A DNA stretch of 64,000 nucleotides from Leeuwenhoekiella sp. MAR_2009_132 (GTDB lineage: Bacteria; Bacteroidota; Bacteroidia; Flavobacteriales; Flavobacteriaceae), in the NCBI RefSeq assembly GCF_000687915.1, contig NZ_JHZY01000002.1:310001-374000 (forward strand), written 5' to 3'. The notes below the pieces were generated by a model, which searched no databases, had not been told where the DNA came from, and saw only the letters and a program-made list of their open reading frames with translations. Numbering within the stretch: position 1 is the stretch's first letter; each line of letters opens with the position of its first letter. Shown piece after piece: positions 18,488-26,769 of this stretch. A program made the position numbers and the translations under genes.

Positions 18488-18904
18488 TTACTTTACAATT
18501 ATTGAAGTAGTACGACTTTGTCCAGACTTAACCAAGAAGGTGGGATGCGTTATGCTTTCTAAACTAAAGCCATTAGAGGTTTTTAGAAATGCCTCAAAAA
18601 AATAGGGGCCATTACCATTTTTTGCAATATAATCTTCTAAATCAAAACTTACATTACCCTCAGAATTGCTTGTTTTTTGAAATAGAATTTCCGGTAATGG
18701 TTGGTTTTCTTTTACTTCCCGATTAAACATCATAACGATATATCCACTTTGTGAAGCACTCGAGCTGTTAATTACATTGAGATTTACGGTGGCTGTTGTG
18801 CTACCAGAGGTAGATTCGTTAGTTGTAATTTCTGTTTCAGAGTCTTCTGTAGTACATGAGATTAATGTTCCTGTGAATAGGAAAAGCATAAGCATTTTTT
18901 TCAT
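18488..18904 (-). CDS. Lipoprotein of unknown function, paired with the preceding type
   Basis: A 138-residue lipoprotein with signal MKKMLMLFLFTGTLISC and a Ser/Thr-rich linker (TTEDSETEITTNESTSGSTT). The body, VNLNVINSSSASQSGYIVMMFNREVKENQPLPEILF through GNVSFDLEDYI, suggests an Ig-like beta-sandwich similar in plan to its downstream neighbour. The two could be distant paralogues. No family name is offered. Confidence 0.7.
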   Translation of the reverse strand: MKKMLMLFLFTGTLISCTTEDSETEITTNESTSGSTTATVNLNVINSSSASQSGYIVMMFNREVKENQPLPEILFQKTSNSEGNVSFDLEDYIAKNGNGPYFFEAFLKTSNGFSLESITHPTFLVKSGQSRTTSIIVK

Positions 18905-18954
18905 TGTCTAAATTTTAGCTTCAGTTTATAGTTACGGATTTTTCAAAAATTTTT

Positions 18955-19060
18955 AATCCGTGCGCAAAATACCGTTACGATCTCACACTATTTTACAGAA
19001 TTCTGTATTCGGCGAAAAATAAACACAAAAAAAAAGCGACCCTTTTTTAAAGATCGCTTT
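18955..19060 (-). repeat. Array platform, partial copy 2
   Basis: About 105 bp matching the terminator-proximal part of the platforms at 17822 and 27431: GTGCGCAAAATACCGTTACG, a segment with ACAGAATTCTGT, AAAAATAAACACA and a terminator hairpin (AAAGCGA/TCGCTTT, 19034-19060). The cassette-proximal segment is missing. It lies 80 bases downstream of map and acts as its terminator. Confidence 0.75.
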
Positions 19061-19140
19061 TGGCGTGAAATTAATTTTATGTCTTGTGCCGGGCTTTATA
19101 GCTTATTGATTGATAGTAATACGTTTTTTAAGCCAATAAC

Positions 19141-19905
19141 TTAATTCCAGATTTCATTAGATTCGGTTAAAATTATAGGCAGATTATCTGTAACAAGAAT
19201 GGTATGCTCGTGTTGCGTTACATAGCCACCTTTATTTCCTACAAGAGTCCAACCGTCATTTAGCTCGACAGCAACAGTAGATTTTGTCGAAATAAACGTT
19301 TCTATGGCTACTGTGGTATTTTTTTTAAAGCGCTCACGGTTACTTTTAACCCTGTAATTTAAAATGTTCTCAGGGGCTTCGTGTAAACTTCTACCCACAC
19401 CGTGACCGGCGAGATTTTTAATTACTTTAAATCCAGATTTCTTGGCTTCTGTTTCTATTAAATAACCAATTTCCGAAATTTTAACTCCGCCTTTAATGCT
19501 GCTTATTGCTTTACTTAAAATAGTTTTAGAAGCATCTACAAGCGGTTGGTGCTTATGAATGTCTTTTCCGAGTATAAATGAACCTCCATTGTCAGACCAG
19601 AAGCCATCAAGTTCTGCAGAGACATCAATATTAATTAAATCTCCTTCTTTCAGTATTTTTTTCTCAGATGGGATTCCGTGTGCTGCTTCTTTATTTACGC
19701 TAATACAGGTATAACCCGGAAATCCATAGGTTTCAAAGGGTGCAGATTTTGCACCATAACTTTGTAAAATACCACCTCCGTAGTCATCTAATTCTTTTGT
19801 AGACATACCTACTTTAGCGTATGCTCTCATTAGTTTTAGTGTAGAACCCACAACTTCACTAATTTTTTGCATTCCCCGTAATTCTGATTCTGTTGTTATT
19901 GACAT
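19141..19905 (-). CDS. map: Type I methionine aminopeptidase
   Basis: Removes the initiator methionine from nascent proteins in the cytoplasm. The metal ligands are visible: AAHGIPSE (conserved His), INIDVSAELDGFWSDNGGSF (two Asp), GHGVGRSLHE (His), AIETF (Glu) and QHEHTILV (Glu). At 254 residues it is the usual bacterial length without an N-terminal zinc domain. Many flavobacteria carry a second map in the ribosomal operon, so this could be an accessory copy; it sits between two cassette-type regions and beside platform copy 2. A GG insertion in DDYGGGILQSYGAKSAPF is normal for the fold. Confidence 0.92.
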   Translation of the reverse strand: MSITTESELRGMQKISEVVGSTLKLMRAYAKVGMSTKELDDYGGGILQSYGAKSAPFETYGFPGYTCISVNKEAAHGIPSEKKILKEGDLINIDVSAELDGFWSDNGGSFILGKDIHKHQPLVDASKTILSKAISSIKGGVKISEIGYLIETEAKKSGFKVIKNLAGHGVGRSLHEAPENILNYRVKSNRERFKKNTTVAIETFISTKSTVAVELNDGWTLVGNKGGYVTQHEHTILVTDNLPIILTESNEIWN

Positions 19906-20043
19906 AGGGTTTGTTTATTTAGGATCAATACTAGCGCTAATAAATGAAATATTTTAATTTTTTAGGAAGCTGTTGCGAATTATTTGAGTTTTAAGTAAAG
20001 TAAAACTTGAAAAGTGAGGATTGTAAAATATTGAGAATGAGCG

Positions 20044-20955
20044 TTAATTAAACGAATTACGGTATTCTAAAGGCGATAAATCTGTTTTATTTTTGAAAAG
20101 TCTATTAAACGATTGTGAGTGTTCAAAACCAAGCTGAAAAGCAATTTCGCTAATAGATTTAGATGTGGTCGCCAACTCTTCTTTTGCAGTTGAGATTAAT
20201 TTAGAGTGAATATGCTGTTGTGTATTCTGTCCGGTGATGGTTCTCAACATATCACTCAAATAATTTGAAGAAACGTTTAACTCAAGTGCGATACTTTTAA
20301 CTGTAGGTAGTTTTCTTTGTGTTTTCGTATCAAAATAGCTAGCTAGTTTAGTTTCAAAATTGGCAAGCAAATCATTACTCGCCATTTTTCGAGTTATAAA
20401 CTGTCTACTGTAAAAACGATTGCAGTAATTAAGTAGTAGCTCAATATTTGAAATTATAACATCCTGACTATACAAATCAATTGTGGAGCTATACTCATCT
20501 CTAATATTCTGTACTAAATTTTCAATTATGCCTTCTTCTTTTTCAGATAGGTGTAAAGCCTCATTAACACTGTAAGAAAAGAAGCCATAACTTTTAATAG
20601 ACTTTGATAAAGACGTGTTTGCTAATAAATCTGGATGAAACAGTAAAGACCAGCCGTTAGTATTTTGATCGCCTTTTTCATCAATTGTTAATACCTGGTT
20701 AGGCGCAAGAAATGATAGTGTTCCCTCATCAAAATCATAGTTACTTTTACCATATTTTAGTTGCCCTTGAAAACTTCGTTTAATCGTAATATTGTAGAAG
20801 TTCAATACCATTTTCTGGTTATCTACATCGTTTTGTTCTCGTTCTTGAGAATGATCAATTAGTGTAATTAAGGTATTGGTGGGTTTAGGTAGACCTAAAA
20901 CCCGATGCAGTTCGGTAATTGAATTTATGGTTTTAGGACTATTCTTTTGTTCCAT
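20044..20955 (-). CDS. AraC-family transcriptional regulator
   Basis: A 303-residue regulator. The C-terminal 100 residues carry the double HTH: TVKSIALELNVSSNYLSDMLRTITGQNTQQHI, then KSISEIAFQLGFEHSQSFNRLFKNKTDLSPLEYR. The N-terminal part (YNITIKRSFQGQLKYGKSNYDFDEGTLSFLAPNQ) is cupin-like and probably senses a ligand. The frame extends nine codons upstream, but the ATG at 20953-20955 is preferred. It starts 10 bases after an aldo/keto reductase and is co-transcribed with it, so it probably controls its own operon. Confidence 0.88.
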   Translation of the reverse strand: MEQKNSPKTINSITELHRVLGLPKPTNTLITLIDHSQEREQNDVDNQKMVLNFYNITIKRSFQGQLKYGKSNYDFDEGTLSFLAPNQVLTIDEKGDQNTNGWSLLFHPDLLANTSLSKSIKSYGFFSYSVNEALHLSEKEEGIIENLVQNIRDEYSSTIDLYSQDVIISNIELLLNYCNRFYSRQFITRKMASNDLLANFETKLASYFDTKTQRKLPTVKSIALELNVSSNYLSDMLRTITGQNTQQHIHSKLISTAKEELATTSKSISEIAFQLGFEHSQSFNRLFKNKTDLSPLEYRNSFN

Positions 20956-20965
20956 AGCTATTAAA

Positions 20966-22000
20966 TTACGACAAAAAATCACGACCGTTACTTCTGTCTG
21001 CGGTCATCACTTCAACCACATTTTTAGGATATTCAATGGGTAACGCACTTACTTCATCTAACATATTTAATTCATCTGTAGTAAATTCTACGGTTATCGC
21101 TTTTAGATTGTCTTGAAGTTGTGACATTTTTGTCGCACCTATAATACTACTTGTAACTACCGGTTGCTGTAGTAACCAGCCTAAAGCTAATTGAGCAACT
21201 GTAAAACCTTTTTGTTTTGCCATAGGAATAAGTACATCTATAACGTCAAATGCTCTTTCTTTATGAAAAGGTTCAAATGGGAAGTCGTTTAATCTACCTT
21301 TTTCATTGATGCCATCTCTCTTGTATTTTCCTGTGAGAAGGCCGCCACTCAAAGGACTCCACACTAACAATCCAACTTTTTGATCCTGCAATAAAGGTAT
21401 CATTTCGCGTTCTAAATCTCTGTTATCTAGCGAATAATTGGCTTGTAAAGAAGCAAATTTCTCTAAATTATTATGAGTAGAATGCCCTAAGGCTTTCATT
21501 AAATGCCAGGCCATAAAATTACTAGCACCTATATAACGCACCTTACCGCTACGTACTAAATCATCTAAGGCTCTTAAGGTTTCTTCAATGGGCGTTAATG
21601 GGTCTGATGTATGCAACTGATATAAATCTATATAATCTGTATTTAGTCTTTTGAGACTTTCATCTACCTGCTGAATAATATGTTTTCTAGATAAGCCTCT
21701 GTCGTTTTCTCCTATTCCCATACTACCTCTAACTTTGGTTGCAATAACAAAATCGTCCCGTTTGATAGAAAGATTTTTTATTGCTTTTCCAATCATTAGT
21801 TCTGAAAGTCCTTCAGAATAAATATTAGCAGTATCTATAAAATTTACTCCCGCATTAATTACAGTTTTTATCTGCTCATCTACTTCTTGCTGTCCTAAAT
21901 CTCCCATATAGTTAAAAAAACCCTTTCCGCCATAATTCATTGTTCCTAGACAAAGCGTTGAGACTTTTAATCCTGTATTTCCTAAAATTTTGTAATTCAT
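20966..22000 (-). CDS. Aldo/keto reductase
   Basis: A 344-residue NADPH-dependent aldo/keto reductase (TIM barrel, YajO/potassium-channel-beta-like branch). Key residues: FIDTANIYSEGLSE with the catalytic Asp and Tyr, VIATKVRG with the Lys, and LYQLHTSDP with the His. The GASNF block and the NADP-binding IIGATKMSQLQDN block follow. The frame runs upstream to 22042, but the ATG at 21998-22000 begins at MNYKILGNTGLKVSTLCLGTMNYGG, the family N-terminus. It is first gene of a two-gene operon with AraC. The substrate is unknown. Confidence 0.92.
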   Translation of the reverse strand: MNYKILGNTGLKVSTLCLGTMNYGGKGFFNYMGDLGQQEVDEQIKTVINAGVNFIDTANIYSEGLSELMIGKAIKNLSIKRDDFVIATKVRGSMGIGENDRGLSRKHIIQQVDESLKRLNTDYIDLYQLHTSDPLTPIEETLRALDDLVRSGKVRYIGASNFMAWHLMKALGHSTHNNLEKFASLQANYSLDNRDLEREMIPLLQDQKVGLLVWSPLSGGLLTGKYKRDGINEKGRLNDFPFEPFHKERAFDVIDVLIPMAKQKGFTVAQLALGWLLQQPVVTSSIIGATKMSQLQDNLKAITVEFTTDELNMLDEVSALPIEYPKNVVEVMTADRSNGRDFLS

Positions 22001-22125
22001 TAGTTCTAATTTTTGTTCTAGGCAAAGTTGACTAACGATCACAATTCTAATGTAACCAGATTGGGGTTTGTTGTAACCAAAATGAAGAGTAGCGTTTAAG
22101 CTTTATGATGCGGAGGTGAGTTACT

Positions 22126-22161
22126 CACATTCCTGTTAAAATATCTTATAGTAGGAATGTG
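22126..22161. repeat. Inverted repeat, possible weak terminator
   Basis: CACATTCCT (22126-22134) and AGGAATGTG (22153-22161) form a perfect 9-bp stem with an 18-base loop. It lies between the small membrane protein gene and the reductase gene, both on the minus strand. There is no clean T-run. Confidence 0.4.
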
Positions 22162-22210
22162 ATTTCTATACAATACAGGTAATGTTTTAATAACCGTGCT
22201 TTGAGTAGCA

Positions 22211-22396
22211 TTATCTATTTTCTTTTTTCTTTAGATCTCGCATCGTAACTAACATAGCCATAATTAAGAAGAAATTTGAAAGTATACCGGCAAAAGATCT
22301 AAAATCACTATTTTCAAAATCAAGCTCATAAATATTGTAGATTATAAAAATGATATTTACTGCGATTATTAGGTATATAAAATAAAGTTTTTTCAT
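22211..22396 (-). CDS. Small two-helix membrane protein
   Basis: 61 residues with two hydrophobic helices (LYFIYLIIAVNIIFIIYNIY and FAGILSNFFLIMAMLVTM) and a basic tail RDLKKKENR. A plausible inner-membrane miniprotein on the same strand as, and 77 bases behind, the epoxide hydrolase. Its coding status rests on composition and a well-placed ATG. Confidence 0.5.
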   Translation of the reverse strand: MKKLYFIYLIIAVNIIFIIYNIYELDFENSDFRSFAGILSNFFLIMAMLVTMRDLKKKENR

Positions 22397-22473
22397 TTTT
22401 AGTTTTGAATTTGGGATGTTTTTTACCTCATTTTCTAGTTAACAACCTATTTCTCTTATTTCAATATTTTTTT

Positions 22474-23604
22474 CTAGATAGCTAGTTCTTGAAAAAAATC
22501 CTTTATGTCTTTTGCCAACAAGTTTGGCTGTTCCATTCCAGCAAAATGGCCACCAACCGGCATTTCGGTCCAATGCGTGATATTGAAACCTTTTTCGATA
22601 TAGGAGCGTGGTGGTGTAGGCAATTCTTTGGGGAATTTTGCGAATCCAACAGGAACATTTATAAAATCGTTTTCGCCAAATTTTAAGGGATGCTTACTGT
22701 TTTCATTATACATTCTAATTGATGAATGAATAGTTTGAGTAATCCAATATAGGGTTACGTTTGCGAGTAATTCATCTTTCGTAAACACAGAATAGATTTC
22801 TCCATTATTATCGCTCCACGAATTAAATTTTTCAATAATCCAGGCGCATAAACCTATGGGAGAATCATTTAATGCAAAAGCTAATGTTATAGGTTTTGTA
22901 CTTTGTATGTAAGAATATGCAGCTTCTTTAGAAGCCCAATCTGATGCGTATTTTTGGAAGGCTACCACTTCATCTGTCAATTGCTCACCGTCTTTTAAAA
23001 ATGGCGTATAAGAGCCAGAAATGTAATTCAGGTGCAAACCAATTAGGTTTAGAGGATATTTTAAAGCGAGCCAGGAGCTAACTCCAGAACCAATATCTCC
23101 ACCTTGTGCCCCATAGCGGTCATATCCTAATTCTAGCATTAACTTGTGCCATAAATGAGCAACGAATTCTGAATTACAACCTTCAACCTGACTTTTCCCG
23201 GAATATCCAAATCCAATAATGGAAGGAATCACTAAATCAAAAGAAATTTCAGCATCATTTGTCAGCAAAGGTATAAGCTTAAGCATTTCGATAAAGGAAC
23301 CGGGCCAACCGTGAGTTATGATTAAGGGTATGTTTTTTTTTCCTTTTCCTTTAACGTGTATAAAGTGGATATCATAACCATCTATGGTTGCAATTAAATT
23401 TGTGAAAGAATTTATTTCAGCCTCTACTTTTCTCCAGTCGAATTTGTACAACCAATAATTGGATAATTCTTTCATAAAAGAAAGGTTAGTTCCGTACATC
23501 CAGTTTGAGTCAGATATTTCGTCTGGCCAACGTGTATTCTTAATTCTATTCTTTAAATCGTCAAGAATTTCTTCGGAAATATTTGCTGAAAATGGTTTTA
23601 TCAT
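22474..23604 (-). CDS. Epoxide hydrolase, EHN-type alpha/beta hydrolase
   Basis: A 376-residue soluble epoxide hydrolase. The N-terminal EHN domain (PFSANISEEILDDLKNRIKNTRWPDE) is followed by the alpha/beta-hydrolase core. It contains HGWPGSFIEM (oxyanion HGWP), GAQGGDIGSGVSSWLALKYP (nucleophile Asp in GGDIG), and a C-terminal GGHFAGMEQP with the catalytic His. These mark it as a hydrolase converting epoxides to diols. The frame opens with TTG at 23622, inside the adjacent cassette site; the ATG at 23604 matches the family start and is chosen. It may be the last cassette of array 2, although no site was found on its 3' side. Confidence 0.88.
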   Translation of the reverse strand: MIKPFSANISEEILDDLKNRIKNTRWPDEISDSNWMYGTNLSFMKELSNYWLYKFDWRKVEAEINSFTNLIATIDGYDIHFIHVKGKGKKNIPLIITHGWPGSFIEMLKLIPLLTNDAEISFDLVIPSIIGFGYSGKSQVEGCNSEFVAHLWHKLMLELGYDRYGAQGGDIGSGVSSWLALKYPLNLIGLHLNYISGSYTPFLKDGEQLTDEVVAFQKYASDWASKEAAYSYIQSTKPITLAFALNDSPIGLCAWIIEKFNSWSDNNGEIYSVFTKDELLANVTLYWITQTIHSSIRMYNENSKHPLKFGENDFINVPVGFAKFPKELPTPPRSYIEKGFNITHWTEMPVGGHFAGMEQPNLLAKDIKDFFQELAI

Positions 23605-23618
23605 TATAATTTTTTTGG

Positions 23619-23767
23619 CCAATTGAAATGAAAGTTAGCTGCGGTGTCGGCTACGCGTATTGGCGTGATTTAATAACCTAAATTAGCAAATAAATCATAG
23701 ATAAAAAGTCCACAAGGACTTTCGTAAATTGGCGAAACCCGCAATTAATTTAAAACGGTTTTTACAA
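23619..23767 (-). repeat. attC-like cassette site 4
   Basis: Arms GAAAGTTAGCTGCGG (near 23629-23643) and, by complement, TTTTAAATTAATTGCGG (near 23739-23755) pair. A central hairpin AAAGTCC-ACAA-GGACTTT lies at 23705-23722. The outer core is degenerate. It separates the 168-residue exported protein from the epoxide hydrolase. Confidence 0.65.
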
Positions 23768-23774
23768 AACCTTA

Positions 23775-24281
23775 TTAATTTAGGTTCTGTCTTTGACAAC
23801 CAGTACTCCTTTGTTCTTGAGTTAGCGTCCAAACATTTATTGCTTTTCTATCAAGTTTGTTCTCAGAATCAGGTTCTACTAATTCAATTTCAATAATACT
23901 TTCAGAGGCAATTTTGTAATCAGAATGTTCTATTAAATAACCATTTACAAAAATTCCATTATTTTTTTCAATTCCGAAAAATTTGTTCAATTCAGATTGT
24001 GTTTTAAAAGCAGTTTTTTTCTTTAAGCTCACAAAATAAATCCCATTTGCAGTCAGGTTGAAAAACTTATGCTCTTTCCGATTTGGTTTGTCTTTCAAAA
24101 AGCTTATTTCTGCAATCAATTCTTTTGCTAGTTCTATAACACGTTCGTTCGCAATAATGTCTTTTTCAATAATTACTGTAGGACAATTTCTTCCACTCAC
24201 TGGTAATTTTACATAGCTATCTTGAGCATAGCTATTCGATAAAAAGAAACTGAAAATTATAGTTGTAATTATTCTTTTCAT
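23775..24281 (-). CDS. Exported protein of unknown function (cassette gene)
   Basis: 168 residues with signal peptide MKRIITTIIFSFFLSNSYAQ, cleaved near residue 20. The mature part has two cysteines (RNCPTVI and TGCQRQ), which could form a disulfide. KNNGIFVNGYLIEHSDYKIASESIIEIELV resembles the carboxy-terminal fold of plug-type or secretin-type small domains, but this is only a shape impression. It is flanked by cassette sites on both sides. Confidence 0.65.
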   Translation of the reverse strand: MKRIITTIIFSFFLSNSYAQDSYVKLPVSGRNCPTVIIEKDIIANERVIELAKELIAEISFLKDKPNRKEHKFFNLTANGIYFVSLKKKTAFKTQSELNKFFGIEKNNGIFVNGYLIEHSDYKIASESIIEIELVEPDSENKLDRKAINVWTLTQEQRSTGCQRQNLN

Positions 24282-24301
24282 ATGTGTCTTGTTAATGTTT
24301 A

Positions 24302-24560
24302 CTAACGGTTCTGTATAAAAAAAAAGTAGGCGTGCGAAGCAAGAAACTTACAGTTAAGTATGAAGTTTAAAACAAGCATTTGCCATTGATAAATGTGGTT
24401 TGCCCTATGATGAAAACTACGTCTCTCTTCTTACTAAAGCCTAGGTCAAAAAAACAATAAATTAAACAGCTAGAATCTGTAGCTACAGATTTTAGCAAAG
24501 TATATGAAGGTTTACAATTTATTGCAACAAGGAGTTGTTTTCACCTTAGTACTTTATTGT
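24302..24560 (-). repeat. attC-like cassette site 3, enlarged
   Basis: Ends resemble the other sites: CTAACGGTTCTGTATAA at 24302-24318 and, at the right, ATTGT at 24556-24560. The interior is about 130 bp longer. It holds an 18-bp perfect palindrome AATCTGTAGCTACAGATT (24474-24491) and unrelated filler, including a short stop-bounded reading (AIDKCGLPYDENYVSLLTKA) that looks like a protein C-terminus. Confidence 0.5.
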
Positions 24561-24566
24561 GCGTAG

Positions 24567-25946
24567 TTATTTTTTCAATTCTATATTTTTCTTTTTAGTG
24601 GGATTTTTTTTAATAGGAACTTTTTTAGAAGGTGTTTTTTTTGCTGGAACTTTCTTTTTCGTTATTATTTTTTCTTTTTTTTCTTCTATTATTTTAGGGT
24701 TCTTTTCAAACAGTTCTTCAATTAACTCTTGAATCGGTTTTTTAGGAATTTCTAGAACTTTATAATCTTCCTCAAAAATTTCTTTAAACAAGTCTATGAA
24801 TTCTTTTTCTCTTCTTAATTTATAAAATAATGGCCAAGTTTTATAACTTTCTTTATCTATATCTCCGTCTTTTCCTATTTTTTTCATTAAAACGTATACA
24901 TCCTCAACTTTTTCAGATAGTATTAAATGAGCCATTTTAAAATCATCACTACTAGCACTCCAATCTTTACTATTAATTATTTCTAAAGCGTTTTCATTAT
25001 TATTTTGTAAAAATTGAGAGAGAGACTTATTTACGATATATAAATTTTTTGTTGCATCGTTGAAGTGTTTTGTTTGTTTACAGGCAAAATCTAAAAGAAT
25101 ATCTGCTAACTTATATTGACCATCAGTTAATAATTGATAACAGATTTCATTCAGTTCCTCATCTGCTAATTTAATATCTTCATTAATTAATTTTCTCCAA
25201 ATTGTGTGAGTTAATTTTGTTGTAATTTCATAAAGGCACTCATAAGCTAATTGGAAATAATCTAACTTAACCGTTAGACGTTCATTTAGTTCTATATCTT
25301 TTTGGAAACATTTATTTTCCTTACAAACTTTTATATATTGACTTGAAACAATTCCATCACAGTGTACAAATAAATTTCGCCTTTCAGTTATTTCTATGAA
25401 TGTTTTCCATATCGGCAAATCCTTTTTTAAAGGCATTCCTATTTTGTTTTCTAAATATGTGAAATGTTCACTGTGACTTTTTCGTAATACACTTTCAACC
25501 TCTTTCTCAATGATAAATTCTCTAGCTTCTTCTATAGATTTAAAACTGTTTAAATCAGCAAAAGTCAATTCTCTTTCCGACTTGTTGATGTATTCTGGTC
25601 TTATATTGAATAAAATTTTCAATAATTGATTTAAATAAGAGTCGTATTGAGAAATTAGAGAAACAAATAGACTTTCAGGTATTATTTTTGAGCCTAGAGA
25701 AGATGTTTGAGCATTTTTAGATAACTGTTCAAAAGTTCTCGATTGCTCATATGGTACTGAAACAGATTTTCTTCCATCTTCATCCTCTATTTCTTCAAGA
25801 TTTTCCTTTATAAAATTTTCAAATTTAAGATTAGCCTTCTTTTGATATGGACGCAATAACAATAATGTCATTGGTAAAGTATCTTTAATTGAATCTAAAT
25901 GTTGTAAAAAATTATGTAAATTATTATTTAATTCTTTTCCGTTCAT
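24567..25946 (-). CDS. HEPN-like protein with lysine-rich tail (cassette gene)
   Basis: A 459-residue, mostly helical, cytoplasmic protein. In the first half, FVSLISQYDSYLNQLLKILF and WKTFIEITERRNLFVHCDG (near residues 195-215) resemble HEPN-type helical bundles. The RRNLFVH segment fits the R-x4-6-H RNase motif seen in RiboL-PSP/HEPN proteins. The middle is helical and repeat-like (TPR-like at about 270-340). The last 40 residues are an almost pure Lys/Pro/Thr tail (TKKKVPAKKTPSKKVPIKK), which could bind nucleic acid. The gene is noticeably AT-rich. HEPN RNases are common in toxin and anti-phage systems; the motif is seen, the role is inferred. Confidence 0.6.
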   Translation of the reverse strand: MNGKELNNNLHNFLQHLDSIKDTLPMTLLLLRPYQKKANLKFENFIKENLEEIEDEDGRKSVSVPYEQSRTFEQLSKNAQTSSLGSKIIPESLFVSLISQYDSYLNQLLKILFNIRPEYINKSERELTFADLNSFKSIEEAREFIIEKEVESVLRKSHSEHFTYLENKIGMPLKKDLPIWKTFIEITERRNLFVHCDGIVSSQYIKVCKENKCFQKDIELNERLTVKLDYFQLAYECLYEITTKLTHTIWRKLINEDIKLADEELNEICYQLLTDGQYKLADILLDFACKQTKHFNDATKNLYIVNKSLSQFLQNNNENALEIINSKDWSASSDDFKMAHLILSEKVEDVYVLMKKIGKDGDIDKESYKTWPLFYKLRREKEFIDLFKEIFEEDYKVLEIPKKPIQELIEELFEKNPKIIEEKKEKIITKKKVPAKKTPSKKVPIKKNPTKKKNIELKK

Positions 25947-25965
25947 AGTTTGGGTTTAATTACGC

Positions 25966-26094
25966 ACAACGGTCTCGTATAACCGTCAGTTACGGGTTAA
26001 TATGCGTCAATATTCGGTTTGGCACAAACGTTAGCAATTCCGAGTGGATTCGGACGCAGTCGAATGCGCCTTAATTGCGGTTATGCATTGTTGT
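25966..26094 (-). repeat. attC-like cassette site 2
   Basis: Exactly 129 bp from ACAAC (25966-25970) to GTTGT (26090-26094). The left arm ACAACGGTCTCGTATAACCG and the complement of the right arm ACAACAATGCATAACCGC pair. Internal stems include ATTCCGAGTGGATTCGGA. Very similar to site 1. The left end (GTTGTAAACAG on the complementary reading) falls inside the last codons of the 160-residue gene. Confidence 0.85.
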
Positions 26095-26563
26095 AAACAG
26101 TTATTTTTTTAGCGATGTATTTTTCAATCAGTTCTTTGTCCGTTTTATTTTTTAAAATCAATAATTCATTGTTTTTATGAGTCCGATAATTCATAAAGAA
26201 TTTCGTTTTTCCACTCCGATTTAATTCCGAATATTCAAACCGGTTTGGGTCAAATTTATTAGTAATTAATTCCGTTTTTTGAGTTCGGTCAAGTATTTTT
26301 TTGAGTCGAGTTATTTTCCCAGTTTGTTCATCAATTTTTAATTCCGTGTAGTAAATCCACGAAGCAAATCGGTAAAATGTATATCCGATTAAAGTTAGAA
26401 TTGCGACAAAAAATCCGACTCCAATTCCGAGAAACCAAATCAGGAAAATGAATGAAGTAGAAGTCCAAATCATCAGTTCTTTCCAGTTAAATGGAATTCT
26501 GTCACTCAACGTATGAATATTTCCATTTTTAGATATCCTAAAATAATCTTCGTTTTCGTTCAT
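26081..26563 (-). CDS. Two-helix membrane protein, PH-like (cassette gene)
   Basis: 160 residues. Two adjacent hydrophobic helices (about 30-70, ELMIWTSTSFIFLIWFLGIGVGFFVAILTLIGYTFYRF) are followed by a beta-rich soluble domain (YYTELKIDEQTGKITRLKKIL). This layout is common in small PH-domain-like membrane proteins. Its ATG directly abuts the stop of the 65-residue gene (TAAATG), so the two are translationally coupled in one cassette. Its final residues TVYNNA and stop codon are encoded inside the attC-like site. Confidence 0.7.
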   Translation of the reverse strand: MNENEDYFRISKNGNIHTLSDRIPFNWKELMIWTSTSFIFLIWFLGIGVGFFVAILTLIGYTFYRFASWIYYTELKIDEQTGKITRLKKILDRTQKTELITNKFDPNRFEYSELNRSGKTKFFMNYRTHKNNELLILKNKTDKELIEKYIAKKITVYNNA

Positions 26564-26761
26564 TTAAAATGAGTCGTAAATTAGTCTTATACCAATTGCT
26601 AAAAGGATAAATGCACCTAAAATGAATTCAATCGTAAACGACATTCGCATATAATCTTCATTTTTTCTTTGAGCAACGAATTTCTTTCTTTCGTAATTGT
26701 ACCATATAATTCCAAGTGCTATTAACAAAGCTCCAAGTAAAAATGTTAGTACGTTTTCCAT
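26564..26761 (-). CDS. Small two-helix membrane protein (cassette gene)
   Basis: 65 residues: helix MENVLTFLLGALLIALGIIWYNY, a basic loop ERKKFVAQRKNEDYMRM, then a second helix FTIEFILGAFILLAIGIRLIY. It is the first gene of a two-gene cassette that begins with GTTGTAAACAATT. It overlaps nothing and is followed without a gap by the PH-like gene. A role with its partner in the membrane is plausible. Confidence 0.65.
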   Translation of the reverse strand: MENVLTFLLGALLIALGIIWYNYERKKFVAQRKNEDYMRMSFTIEFILGAFILLAIGIRLIYDSF

Positions 26762-26769
26762 AATTGTTT

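Noticed and set aside
17822..19060. Insertion sequences or transposons as the origin of the repeats
   Set aside because: No transposase, terminal repeats of IS type or target duplication was seen; the repeats track with terminators and array heads instead.
23604..23622. Start of the epoxide hydrolase at TTG 23622
   Set aside because: That codon lies in the cassette site; the ATG at 23604 matches the family N-terminus.
24376..24450. Transposase or methyltransferase fragment
   Set aside because: Only about two dozen residues are readable. Assignment to a family would be a guess.
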